DNA of 64,000 nt from Sphaerochaeta sp. (lineage in GTDB: Bacteria > Spirochaetota > Spirochaetia > Sphaerochaetales > Sphaerochaetaceae): contig JAEINL010000001.1 of NCBI GenBank assembly GCA_016342655.1, positions 1-64,000 of the forward strand, written 5' to 3'. The position numbers and the translations under genes were made by a program. Position 1 is the stretch's first letter; every line of letters starts with the position of its first letter. Shown in pieces: positions 35,566 through 44,024 of the stretch. The notes below the pieces were generated by a model. That model did no database searches. It worked only from the letters and a program-made list of their open reading frames with translations, and was not told the DNA's origin.

Positions 35566-36530
35566 GAAAAATTGCCCCTCTCTTGCTCGCTCTGATGTTT
35601 CTGTTCTCTGTACCTGCCCAAGAGCAGGTACGTTCGAACAGCATCGGACAGGATAGGGGTAGGTTTTCTGAAGAGAGTGAATATACCCTTAGCACCAGAG
35701 ACAGCGTGTCCACACTGGAATACCAAGGTGAATTGGTTTGGAGAAAGACCCTGACACGTTTCGAAGAAGGGTTTGAAATCTCAACCTATACTGTTGAGGA
35801 TGGTACTACCCACAAGAAAAGGTATGAGAATAATCGTCTCGTCTCAGAAGGGGTGGGGGAAGAGAATCGGTATTATTACTATGACGAACGCGGCCTTTTG
35901 GAGAAGACGATGGTGTTGCTCTCTGAAAAGCTCACTGAAATGGAGTTGTATACCTATGATGTGAGTACGCATAGCCTCAACGCCGTACTTACCATAACAG
36001 AGGAAGGCAGTTCCATATTTTATTTTGGAAATCCAATAATTCGTCCTTGGTTTTCCTACAGGAAAGGAAAAACCTTTACAAAAGTAGTCCAGATTTCCCA
36101 AAACTTACAGATACAAGAGGTGTGGGTGGGTGATAATCTCATCAAGTCTGTAGCAGTCGAGATGACCGAAGAGGGAGGCATACGGCTGAGAACTACGAAA
36201 AACGGGATAGATGAAACCGAACTTTACAACGATGCGGGGTTGTTGGTCCTCCGAATTTCTCCTTCCCTTACCACAGAATATTGGTATAATGAGGAACGCA
36301 TCCTTACTGAGACGGTAGAGAAAACTTCAGATGATCAGGTGCTCATCAGACGATATGAGGGAGGTCGAGTTATGTCAGAATCACAATACATGAACGATAT
36401 TCTTGAAAAAGAGACTCTCTACCCTAGCGATAGCGGTAAAGTTGAAACCCTGTATGACAATGGGCAGCCTTACTGTGACATATCATATGCTCTCGATGGA
36501 AAGCGTGTGCTTTCCATCAGGTACCGATAG
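35562..36530 (+). CDS. Secreted protein with repeated Tyr-rich strand motifs
   Basis: 322 residues with a signal peptide (hydrophobic 5-18, cleavage near VPAQ). The mature part has recurring short beta-type units such as RYYYYDERGLLEK, YTYDVSTHS, LYNDAGLL and EYWYNEERIL, similar in style to RHS/MORN-like repeats. No enzyme motif is seen. It is coupled to ftsY by ATGA and lies 5 nt before the lipoprotein-exporter genes, so an outer-membrane or periplasmic role is plausible. The function is unknown. Confidence 0.6.
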   Translation: MRKIAPLLLALMFLFSVPAQEQVRSNSIGQDRGRFSEESEYTLSTRDSVSTLEYQGELVWRKTLTRFEEGFEISTYTVEDGTTHKKRYENNRLVSEGVGEENRYYYYDERGLLEKTMVLLSEKLTEMELYTYDVSTHSLNAVLTITEEGSSIFYFGNPIIRPWFSYRKGKTFTKVVQISQNLQIQEVWVGDNLIKSVAVEMTEEGGIRLRTTKNGIDETELYNDAGLLVLRISPSLTTEYWYNEERILTETVEKTSDDQVLIRRYEGGRVMSESQYMNDILEKETLYPSDSGKVETLYDNGQPYCDISYALDGKRVLSIRYR

Positions 36531-36535
36531 CTCCT

Positions 36536-37702
36536 ATGCTGGTATTTCTGGCAAAACGGTATGCTTTCTCTTCGGAGAACCGGCACAAGGGCACCAGTGT
36601 GCGAATCGCTTTTGGCCTTGCCCTCTGCCTCTTTGCCATTACGATGGTGCTTTCCTTTATGCAGGCTCTGCAGGAGAACCAGTTCGTAGACATACGCACC
36701 TTTGAGTCCTTCGATGTGCACTCCCCCCTGCCTTATACTGATCTCAAAAAGGGTAATGCTCTGGTCGATGAACTGGAAAGTATGCCTCTGATTGACCATG
36801 CATTCCTCTTTGCTGAGATTCCAGTCCTGGTCCAAGGAAAGGATGGATCCTCCTTGGCAGGGAGGATACGTGCCATACAGAGCAAAGGCCCTTTCACCGA
36901 AGGGCTGAACCTCTATAGGGGAGAGCTTATCAAGGCAGGGGAGCTCACCGCCTCCTATCTGCATCTTTCTGCCATGCCACTGGGTGAGTCTGTCGAGGTT
37001 ACGCTTTTGAAGAAAGGCAAGCAGGCTACGGTCATTCCCTCACAGAGAAGACTGACCATCGGGGGAATCTACTACACGTCCATGTATGACTTTGACAGCG
37101 CCACGTACCTCACCGACCTGGAAACGCTGTATGCACTTAACTCTGATGCACCCCTTTCTGTTGGTATCTTTTCGAAAGAAAACAGTAATCTTGTCGCCCA
37201 AGCGATTAGGGAAAGTTTTCCTGACCTTGAGCCTAGTACCTGGAAGGAGGCAAATGCCTCTCTCTACGGAGCGATGCAATTGGAACAGAGCATGATGACC
37301 CTTATGCTGCTGTTGATGGTAGTGGTCATCATCATCCATATCCGGAACAGTTCAAGGCGTCTCTTGCTTGCGAAGCAACGCGAGATAGCGATGCTTCGCT
37401 CGATGGGCTTACAGAAGAATAAGGTACAGCGTCTGTTCGTATTGCAGGCTTTGATCGTCTCTTCAGTAGGTGTGTTTGGAGGGGTTTTGCTCTCCCTTGT
37501 TGGTGTCCTGCTCTACCCAAATTTCTCCCAACTGGTCTATAGCTCTTTGGGTGTGCACCTTGTTCTGGTTGTTGATTTCCTTGATCTTTTCTTTCTTGTC
37601 GTAGCGATACTCTGCTTCAGTGGCCTTGCCTCCTATGTAGGCACTGCCCGTATTCTGAAGGCGGATATTATGGAGATGTTTGCCCATGACGAAGTCCAAT
37701 GA
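36536..37702 (+). CDS. LolC/LolE-type ABC transporter permease
   Basis: 388 residues with the MacB/FtsX architecture: one N-terminal helix (about 25-42), a large extracytoplasmic domain, and three C-terminal helices (about 260-375). With the ATPase and second permease downstream it forms an exporter of the LolCDE type, which extracts lipoproteins from the inner membrane. No good ribosome site precedes the ATG, 5 nt after the previous stop, so re-initiation is likely. The last codons overlap the ATPase gene. Confidence 0.82.
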   Translation: MLVFLAKRYAFSSENRHKGTSVRIAFGLALCLFAITMVLSFMQALQENQFVDIRTFESFDVHSPLPYTDLKKGNALVDELESMPLIDHAFLFAEIPVLVQGKDGSSLAGRIRAIQSKGPFTEGLNLYRGELIKAGELTASYLHLSAMPLGESVEVTLLKKGKQATVIPSQRRLTIGGIYYTSMYDFDSATYLTDLETLYALNSDAPLSVGIFSKENSNLVAQAIRESFPDLEPSTWKEANASLYGAMQLEQSMMTLMLLLMVVVIIIHIRNSSRRLLLAKQREIAMLRSMGLQKNKVQRLFVLQALIVSSVGVFGGVLLSLVGVLLYPNFSQLVYSSLGVHLVLVVDFLDLFFLVVAILCFSGLASYVGTARILKADIMEMFAHDEVQ

Positions 37703-38384
37703 GATACTCTGCCTTAAGGGAGTCTGTAAGAGTTTTCCCGCAACAGCGCGTGGAGGCGAGCCGATTGAGATCCTCGATTCTATTGACCTCGCTCTGAGCC
37801 CCGCTACAAGCATAGCCATCACAGGCAAAAGCGGATCAGGGAAGAGCACCTTGCTTCAGATAAGTGCAGGATTGCTCTCCAGTGAAAGGGGGGAGGTCCT
37901 TTTTGATGGCAAAAAGCTGAACACCCTCAATGATGCCCAACTCAGTAGGATCAGAAGCACCTCGATGGGATTCATTTTCCAGAGTAGTCTCCTGCTAGAC
38001 GACTTCACTGCACTGGAGAATGTCACAGTCCCTGCCATGATTATGGGTGTAGGGGAGAAGCAAGCACGACAGAAGGCCCTGCATCTCTTGGAAAGTGTAG
38101 GACTCGGTGACCGGCTGGACCATAAGAGTGACCAACTTTCCGGTGGGGAGAGGCAGAGGGTAGCCATAGCAAGGGCCTTGGTGAATGAGCCACTGATCCT
38201 GTTTGCCGATGAGCCTACTGGTTCTCTGGATGAGCGCAATGCCGCTCTCATTGAGGATATGCTCTTTCAGTTGGTAGCCGAAAAACAGGTTGCCCTGATG
38301 CTCATCACCCACAATACCCCCTTTGCCTCGAGATGCGACAGGGTGTACAGGCTCCATAATCGAACGATGGAGGTCATCAGGTGA
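37686..38384 (+). CDS. LolD-type ABC transporter ATPase
   Basis: About 232 residues. Walker A GKSGSGKST (near 45-53), the signature [15 protein letters not shown], and Walker B LILFADEPTGSLD are all present, as in the MacB/LolD class. The ATG at 37686 is chosen, with GGAG 10 nt upstream; a TTG at 37680 is an alternative. It lies between two LolC/E-type permease genes, overlapping both, so a heteromeric permease pair with an ATPase dimer is expected. Confidence 0.88.
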   Translation: MTKSNEILCLKGVCKSFPATARGGEPIEILDSIDLALSPATSIAITGKSGSGKSTLLQISAGLLSSERGEVLFDGKKLNTLNDAQLSRIRSTSMGFIFQSSLLLDDFTALENVTVPAMIMGVGEKQARQKALHLLESVGLGDRLDHKSDQLSGGERQRVAIARALVNEPLILFADEPTGSLDERNAALIEDMLFQLVAEKQVALMLITHNTPFASRCDRVYRLHNRTMEVIR

Positions 38385-39556
38385 GGACAAGACTCGCACT
38401 CATGCTCATTGCTCGTAAGCTAGGGATGCACAGTAGCGCTGCAGCAAAAAGAAGGATTCTTTTCAATATCCTGCTGATATCTGTAGTTGTAGCTGCCCTT
38501 CTCTTTGCCCAGCTTTTTGTCGTGTCCATGAGCCGCGGGATAGCCAACAAGTATGCCTTGCTGGGCAATGGGCATCTGCAGGTGCATGAGAATGCAGACA
38601 CCAAGATTCCAGAACTTGAGCATATAGTCGATGTGCAGCTGGTAGCACAGACCTACTCCTTGATATACAGCCCTTCAAAGAACCTTATGGTGCGGCTCAA
38701 AGGGGTGGGCGACTCATATTTTACCGACCTTCGTCAAGCAGAACTGACCTTCTTGGATACCCCTCTCGATACCAAAGGGTCATCTTTGCCCCAGATCCTG
38801 CTTAGCACCAGCATTGCCCAAAAGCTTGAGGTAGGTCAGGGTGATAGGGTAGCCCTGATGATGATGAGTGCCAACAGCTTGCGTCCCCAACTCTGTATTG
38901 TGGGAAACCTCTACGATTCGGGGTATAAGGAACTGGATGAGAACCTGGTCTTTTGTGACTTCTCTCTTTTGGAGAAGCTGTTTGGCTCCAAGAACGATAC
39001 CTATTTTGAGTTGCTCCTCGATAGTGATGATCTCTCGGATGTTCGTACCTCACTGGAGAAGGAAGGCCTTTCTGTCACCTCCTGGGACCAGGAAAATTAT
39101 GCTGTGGCTACCAACTTGGAAACAAGCCGTCAGGCAGTGTTGGGTGTGATGCTGGTCGTTGCGATACTGTGTGGGTATTTCATCAGCGAGCTGAGCAGGG
39201 AGCTTATCGAGGACGATAAGAGCCGTATAGCTCTTCTGAAACTTCTCGGTGCTGGTAATCCGCTTGTCAGTGGGGTCTATTTCTCTACAGTAATGTTGGT
39301 TACGCTCATCTCCATTGTCTTGGGAACGATAGCTGGAATCCTATTGGGAATTAATTTAGGTGCAATGCTCCATTTCCTTGCACAAAAATCAATTCCTGCC
39401 CTCTCTTTCTATCTTTTGGATTTTCAGGTGTATATTCCCTACCTTGATATTGCAATCATTCTTTTCGTCCTACTCTTGGTCAGTTCGCTGTCTGTGCTGT
39501 GGAGTCTGCAAAGGGTGAGGAAAATCCCTCTGCTGAGCTGTACACGCTTTGACTAA
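38381..39556 (+). CDS. LolC/LolE-type ABC transporter permease
   Basis: 391 residues, the partner of the permease encoded at 36536. An N-terminal helix (about 27-47), a periplasmic domain and three C-terminal helices follow the MacB/FtsX layout. A GTG start overlaps the ATPase stop (GTGA), with GGAGG 7 nt upstream. The stop codon is next to the -35 box of the RNase Z gene, so the operon ends here. Confidence 0.83.
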   Translation: MRTRLALMLIARKLGMHSSAAAKRRILFNILLISVVVAALLFAQLFVVSMSRGIANKYALLGNGHLQVHENADTKIPELEHIVDVQLVAQTYSLIYSPSKNLMVRLKGVGDSYFTDLRQAELTFLDTPLDTKGSSLPQILLSTSIAQKLEVGQGDRVALMMMSANSLRPQLCIVGNLYDSGYKELDENLVFCDFSLLEKLFGSKNDTYFELLLDSDDLSDVRTSLEKEGLSVTSWDQENYAVATNLETSRQAVLGVMLVVAILCGYFISELSRELIEDDKSRIALLKLLGAGNPLVSGVYFSTVMLVTLISIVLGTIAGILLGINLGAMLHFLAQKSIPALSFYLLDFQVYIPYLDIAIILFVLLLVSSLSVLWSLQRVRKIPLLSCTRFD

Positions 39557-39576
39557 GTGCCGTTTTACTATATACT
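39549..39576 (+). promoter_or_regulatory. RNase Z promoter (predicts leaderless mRNA)
   Basis: TTGACT (39549-39554) overlaps the end of the upstream gene. A 16-bp spacer is followed by TATACT (39571-39576). The -10 box ends exactly 6 nt before the ATG at 39583. Confidence 0.65.
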
Positions 39577-39582
39577 GCCTTC

Positions 39583-40506
39583 ATGAATTTTGAAGTATTT
39601 GCCTTAGGGACCAGTGGCATGATGCCCCTGCCCAACAGATTTCTTACCAGTGCCATGGTAAGACGGGATGGAGAGCTCTTCTTGTTTGACTGTGGTGAAG
39701 GCACCCAGATATCGCTGAAGATGCTCAACCTGAAATGGAAGAAGATAAATTCAATCTTCATCAGCCATATGCATGCTGACCATGTTACCGGCCTGCCTGG
39801 AATGCTGATGCTTTCCAGTCAGGTTGACCGTGATGACCCTCTTACCATCTACGGGCCTCCTCGTCTGAAGGAGTACATTGATGCTAATCGTAGAATACTG
39901 GACATGTATATCAACTATGAGATAGTGGTGAAAGTAGCACACCCTGGAGTGCTCATCGACAACGATGAGTATACGGTCTCGGCTTTTCCACTCTCCCATA
40001 CAAAGCCCTGTACAGGGTTTGTAATGGAGGAGAAGTTACGCCCTGGTGAGTTTCATCCTGATCTTGCTCTTGCACTAGGTATCCCCAAGGGGCCTCTTTG
40101 GGGTAGGTTGCAGAAAGGTCTCGCTGTTACACTTGATGACAAGAGCGTCATAGAACCTTCGGCGGTAATGGGCGAGGCGAGGGAAGGGCGGAAGTTCAGC
40201 TACGTCACCGATTCCCTCTACCTGCCCTCGATAGCGTACCATGTGAAGGATAGTGACCTGTTGTTCTGTGAGGGTATGTTTGGCTCTGATATGTTGGAGA
40301 CTGCACAAGAAAAGATGCATATGACCAGTGAGCAGGCTGCGCGCATTGCAAAGGATGCTGAGGTCAAAAAATTAGCGCTCATACACTACAGTCCCCGATA
40401 CAATGACTGGGAGCTGAAGTTCCTTGCAGAGGATGCTCAGAGGGTATTCCCCAATACGATACTAACCCGGGACCGTATGCGCTTCGACATTCCTCTCAAA
40501 CGGTGA
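39583..40506 (+). CDS. rnz: Ribonuclease Z
   Basis: A 307-residue metallo-beta-lactamase-fold nuclease that trims tRNA 3' ends. The zinc motif HMHADH is at 62-67, with downstream HTK, a DSL-like metal aspartate (VTDSLYLPS) and HYSPR for the remaining metal ligands. Its presence fits tRNAs without encoded CCA, the typical RNase Z substrate, as both tRNAs here are. No ribosome site is present; the promoter places the transcript start at the ATG. It converges on the ATPase gene at 40528 with 21 nt between stops. Confidence 0.92.
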   Translation: MNFEVFALGTSGMMPLPNRFLTSAMVRRDGELFLFDCGEGTQISLKMLNLKWKKINSIFISHMHADHVTGLPGMLMLSSQVDRDDPLTIYGPPRLKEYIDANRRILDMYINYEIVVKVAHPGVLIDNDEYTVSAFPLSHTKPCTGFVMEEKLRPGEFHPDLALALGIPKGPLWGRLQKGLAVTLDDKSVIEPSAVMGEAREGRKFSYVTDSLYLPSIAYHVKDSDLLFCEGMFGSDMLETAQEKMHMTSEQAARIAKDAEVKKLALIHYSPRYNDWELKFLAEDAQRVFPNTILTRDRMRFDIPLKR

Positions 40507-40527
40507 CTATGTACGAGCGTCTGGCTC

Positions 40528-41751
40528 TCATGTGGTCACAAGCCACTGTAGTAGGTTCTTTTGCTGGATCCCTTCATGACTCCTTCCTGCTCCTATTTCA
40601 TCCAGTGAAAGTAGGACCTTGGGATAGTTGTCCTGTATGGCCTGAAGAGGAGCTAGCTCTCGCCTAAGGGTATGTTCGTCAAGAACTGAAGCTGATACCT
40701 GGAAATACGTGAGCCCTTCGTGCGAGGCTGCCACAAAGTCAACTTCCTTGTCTGCAAACTTGCCGATGGAAACCTGGTACCCACGTCGCCTGAGTTCAAG
40801 ATATACGATGTTTTCAAGCTGGTGTCCGATATCTGATTCAGAATTCGCCAAAAGATTGTTTCTCAACCCCATATCTACGATATAGTACTTGCCCAAGGTC
40901 TTGAGGAAATTCCGGCCCTTGATATCATATCGATCCACCTTATAGAAAATGTAGCTGTCCAGCAAAGCCTGGAGATAGGCATCTACCGTATTGACAGAAA
41001 TTTTCCTGCCGCTGGAAATGATGGTATCACAGATTTTCTTTGTGGAAAGGGGACTTCCGATACTACTTCCCAGAAGCTTGATGATTCGTTCAAGCAGAGC
41101 GACATCAGTGATGGCCTTGCGTTTTGCCACATCTTTTATCAATATCGTAGTATATATCCCCTCGATATAGGTTCTGATGACCGAATCCTGCTGTTCCAGC
41201 ATCGGGACATAGGGGAAAGACCCATAGGTAAGGTATCGGGTAAAAGAAGTCATGGGAGTATCTTTTTCCGCATGGGTGAAATCAAGGTATTCGCTGAAGG
41301 ACAGTGGCAACATCTGAATCTCTACATATCTACCTGACAGCAGTGTCGCCAACTCCCCTGAGAGCATATACGCATTTGACCCTGTGATGTACAGATCGAC
41401 ATTGTCTTTGATGAATAGGCTATCTACTGCCTTCTCGAAGCCCTTGCATTGTTGGACTTCATCAATGAAGACATAGGTATAGGTATCACTCTGCAATAAT
41501 TCCTTGATATGACGATACAACGCATGGTAATCAAGGAGATCTTCATACTCAATTTTCTCAAGGTTTATCGATATGATTTGCCTGTCTTGTACGCCTTGTT
41601 GCTTAAGGTAATCGATGTATAGGTCAAGCAGTGTCGACTTGCCACAACGTCTGACTCCGGTGATCACTTTGATCAGATGCTTCTCACGCCAGGAGATCAA
41701 CTCCTGTATGTATCCCTTTCTCTGTACTAGCGACCTTTCTTGGGTTTTCAT
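40528..41751 (-). CDS. AAA ATPase with DUF4143 domain
   Basis: About 407 residues. Walker A GVRRCGKST is at 32-40, Walker B (YVFIDEVQQ) near 90, and a C-terminal DUF4143 nuclease-like domain follows (FLKTLGKYYIVDMGLRN, KEVDFVA). Families of this kind are common, variable accessory genes of unknown role. The ATG at 41751 is chosen because an extended -10 element ends 6 nt upstream; frames starting at 41757 or 41784 would precede the transcript start. A 22-bp perfect inverted repeat lies just upstream (41773-41822). Confidence 0.85.
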   Translation of the reverse strand: MKTQERSLVQRKGYIQELISWREKHLIKVITGVRRCGKSTLLDLYIDYLKQQGVQDRQIISINLEKIEYEDLLDYHALYRHIKELLQSDTYTYVFIDEVQQCKGFEKAVDSLFIKDNVDLYITGSNAYMLSGELATLLSGRYVEIQMLPLSFSEYLDFTHAEKDTPMTSFTRYLTYGSFPYVPMLEQQDSVIRTYIEGIYTTILIKDVAKRKAITDVALLERIIKLLGSSIGSPLSTKKICDTIISSGRKISVNTVDAYLQALLDSYIFYKVDRYDIKGRNFLKTLGKYYIVDMGLRNNLLANSESDIGHQLENIVYLELRRRGYQVSIGKFADKEVDFVAASHEGLTYFQVSASVLDEHTLRRELAPLQAIQDNYPKVLLSLDEIGAGRSHEGIQQKNLLQWLVTT

Positions 41752-41757
41752 AAACAT

Positions 41758-41766
41758 AGTATAGCA
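41758..41766 (-). promoter_or_regulatory. Extended -10 promoter of the DUF4143 ATPase gene
   Basis: TGCTATACT on the minus strand is an extended -10 element. It ends 6 nt before the ATG at 41751, which predicts a leaderless message. No -35 box is needed for this class and none is obvious. Confidence 0.45.
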
Positions 41767-41772
41767 TAAAAA

Positions 41773-41822
41773 AGAAATATGCACTGTTTTTTCTGTGTAT
41801 AGAAAAAACAGTGCATATTTCT
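41773..41822. repeat. Perfect 22-bp inverted repeat, terminator or operator
   Basis: Arms at 41773-41794 and 41801-41822 are exact complements around a 6-nt spacer. On the minus strand the stem is followed by TTTTTT, so it could end the transcript of the gene at 41932-42927. It also abuts the ATPase gene's extended -10 element and could act as an operator there. Confidence 0.75.
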
Positions 41823-41931
41823 ATACTATTTTCTGATATATGTATTTCAGATCATAGGGCAAAGACATTGAGAAACTCATGGGATACGCCGATACACTTC
41901 GGATTAAACCGAAGGTTCTAGCAACAGAAAA

Positions 41932-42927
41932 CTAGTCGGTTTCATCTTCTTCGTTCTCATCATCTTCTAGCGTGCATGCTGCAACTGCTTCGTGCAAGAG
42001 CAGTGAGCTGTCCAGTACCCTGCCATTTCTAGAGGCGAACCCAATCTGTAACGAAGCCCCAGAGAACTCCTTCTTGCAACTTTCCAAGAGGGAGAGCGTA
42101 AAGGAGCGTGCTTCGTCTGCATTATAGAAGGGCAGTACCATCGCTAGCCTGTTGTTTGTAAGGGTAAAGCTGTATGCGAGTTCGCCACTGAGCATGATCA
42201 TCTTGTTGGCAATCTGTTCGGCTGGGCCTTTGGTGACATCAATAAGGACAAGGGTCAGGTCATAGTCCATATCTTGGGCATTTTCCAACTCGGTAGAGAG
42301 TATTGTACTGAAATCATTTATATAGGTATCGACAACCCTTGTTCGCTCATCCACCCCTAAAGGTGTTGAAGCTACGCTTACCTTTTCTTCTAGGGAAGCT
42401 TTCTCGGTCTCCACTTCCCTGGATTCGGAAATGGTGGGTGCCGTCTGCTGTGCATCGAATGCCTGTGTATCTTCTACCTGCTCTACCTTGGAAAGTGTAG
42501 GCTGCAGGACCTCTCTAATTTTAGGGGAACTTTTGACTAGTTCATCTTCAGGAGCCAAGGTTATCGCTGTGTTTTTATACTCGTCTGCAAGGCTTTGGCT
42601 GAAAACCATTTCATCGGAATGACGGTGCAAGGGGTCATCACCAGGGAGGGTGTATAGAGGTTTGTCATAAGCATTGGGTGGAAGCTTGTCAATCTCATCA
42701 GATAAGTCCTCATCACGCTTGCGTGCAACAAGAACTCCAATCTCTATCATGATCATTCCGATCAGCAATGGGAACAATTTCACCAGAACGTCATATATCT
42801 GTTCTTGGTTGATTGAGTAGAGAGGGAGTAGGTACCTTGATGCTACATAGAGCAAAACAAGTAGGATAAAGACGGTGAGGAACAAGCTGAGTAATATTTG
42901 TCGGCCATAGTGCTTATTTTCTGACAT
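41932..42927 (-). CDS. Membrane protein with degenerate GGDEF-like domain
   Basis: 331 residues. Two N-terminal membrane helices (about 10-32 and 45-67) are followed by a long acidic linker. A C-terminal domain of about 120 residues has the alternating strand pattern of a GGDEF domain (YDLTLVLIDV, NNRLAMVLPF, ASLQIGFAS) but no GGDEF active-site motif. It is probably a catalytically inactive sensory or scaffold protein. The ATG at 42927 follows GGGAGG; the longer frame to 42945 is rejected. The tail is very acidic (EDDENEEDETD). Confidence 0.6.
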   Translation of the reverse strand: MSENKHYGRQILLSLFLTVFILLVLLYVASRYLLPLYSINQEQIYDVLVKLFPLLIGMIMIEIGVLVARKRDEDLSDEIDKLPPNAYDKPLYTLPGDDPLHRHSDEMVFSQSLADEYKNTAITLAPEDELVKSSPKIREVLQPTLSKVEQVEDTQAFDAQQTAPTISESREVETEKASLEEKVSVASTPLGVDERTRVVDTYINDFSTILSTELENAQDMDYDLTLVLIDVTKGPAEQIANKMIMLSGELAYSFTLTNNRLAMVLPFYNADEARSFTLSLLESCKKEFSGASLQIGFASRNGRVLDSSLLLHEAVAACTLEDDENEEDETD

Positions 42928-42947
42928 TAAAACCTCCCGGAGCAAAC

Positions 42948-42976
42948 TTTACACATATACAAAGCTATAGTATCAT
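42948..42976 (+). promoter_or_regulatory. Promoter of the ftsB-like gene
   Basis: TTTACA (42948-42953), a 17-bp spacer and TATCAT (42971-42976). The expected start leaves a leader of only about 7 nt before the ATG at 42991. Confidence 0.5.
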
Positions 42977-42990
42977 ACTTAGCATTAAAG

Positions 42991-43443
42991 ATGAACAAAA
43001 GCAAGGCAAGAAAATGTGGACTAATCTTCACTTTCAGTACAATACTACTATATTTTATCCTTCTTGGTCTGCTAGGGGAGGAAGGGTTTCTCCATGCCCG
43101 TTCTATTAGGCGTGATTTGGAGCACCTCCGGCAAAGGCAAGAGGCCCTCGTATTGCAGGTCGATTCCTTGGAACAACAAAATACCCTTATGTCATCGCAG
43201 GATGCTTTGAAGGATGCGGCCTTTCGATTTGGCTATCAGGCAGAAGGGGAGCAGGTTTTTTATTTTACAGACGACGGGGATGGCGAGTATGGCCATCAAG
43301 AGGAAGATACCATTTCCAAAATGGAGAGCCAGACCTTCTCAGGTTTTTCAAAACCCTGGATTGCCCTCCTGTCCCTAGCCTTTTCTGCAATATTTACGAT
43401 AGTATGGGCTGTAGGGACACAGAGGAGAGATAGACATAGATGA
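42991..43443 (+). CDS. FtsB/DivIC-like septum protein with extra C-terminal helix
   Basis: 150 residues. An N-terminal membrane helix (about 10-29) is followed by a coiled coil (about 38-68, SIRRDLEHLRQRQEALV) and a conserved A-F-R-F-G-Y region, the FtsB/DivIC layout. A second hydrophobic segment near 120-142 is unusual for the family, whose members normally end after the short globular part. It overlaps the next gene by ATGA. A cell-division role is inferred from layout only. Confidence 0.65.
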   Translation: MNKSKARKCGLIFTFSTILLYFILLGLLGEEGFLHARSIRRDLEHLRQRQEALVLQVDSLEQQNTLMSSQDALKDAAFRFGYQAEGEQVFYFTDDGDGEYGHQEEDTISKMESQTFSGFSKPWIALLSLAFSAIFTIVWAVGTQRRDRHR

Positions 43444-44024
43444 GCAAAGATCATGAAGAAGCGGAAGTCTTGTACAAGCAACTTCCAGGAACACTAGAAA
43501 AGACAGTCATGCTATTACAGGAGGACAAGGTAATGGTCCTGCCCTGTGATACAATCTATGGGCTATGTGCAAAAATGGGACCTGCTGAACAGGCCTTGAG
43601 GGCAGTCAAATATCGTGGGGAGACCAAGCCCTTTCTTGTACTAGCCACCCTTGAGCAAGCAAAACAAATCTGTAAAGTTCCCGAGGATGTTGAAGCGGCC
43701 TGGCCCTGTGCCCTCACTGCAATCCTGCCTAACCTCGATGGGAGCGGAACTACCGCTGTACGAGTTCCAGCAGACAGTTTCCTGCAGGAAGTCCTCACCA
43801 AGCTTGGCAAGCCGATATACTCAACCAGTGTCAATGAGTCGGGCTATCACACCATAACCAACATCACTGACATCATATTCTCTTTCAAGGACCGGGTCCC
43901 GGCTTTTGTCGTGGACTCTGAACATCAAGGAACAGTTTCCTCAACACTCATTGACTGCACGACCAAGCCGTATACCCTGAAGCGCTGTGGCCAATTTGAT
44001 GCATCTAGTCTGCTTGGACTATAA
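43440..44024 (+). CDS. Sua5/YciO/YrdC-family protein (threonylcarbamoyl-AMP synthase type)
   Basis: A 194-residue YrdC-fold protein. It has PCDTIYGL near residue 35, KYRGETKPF (about 59-67) and STSVNESG, matching the KxR and SxN motifs of the tRNA t6A synthesis enzyme. It would make threonylcarbamoyl-AMP for ANN-decoding tRNAs. The sequence diverges at several positions, so a YciO-type paralogue is possible. It overlaps the FtsB-like gene by 4 nt, and its last 20 nt overlap the convergent DUF1015 gene. Confidence 0.8.
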   Translation: MSKDHEEAEVLYKQLPGTLEKTVMLLQEDKVMVLPCDTIYGLCAKMGPAEQALRAVKYRGETKPFLVLATLEQAKQICKVPEDVEAAWPCALTAILPNLDGSGTTAVRVPADSFLQEVLTKLGKPIYSTSVNESGYHTITNITDIIFSFKDRVPAFVVDSEHQGTVSSTLIDCTTKPYTLKRCGQFDASSLLGL

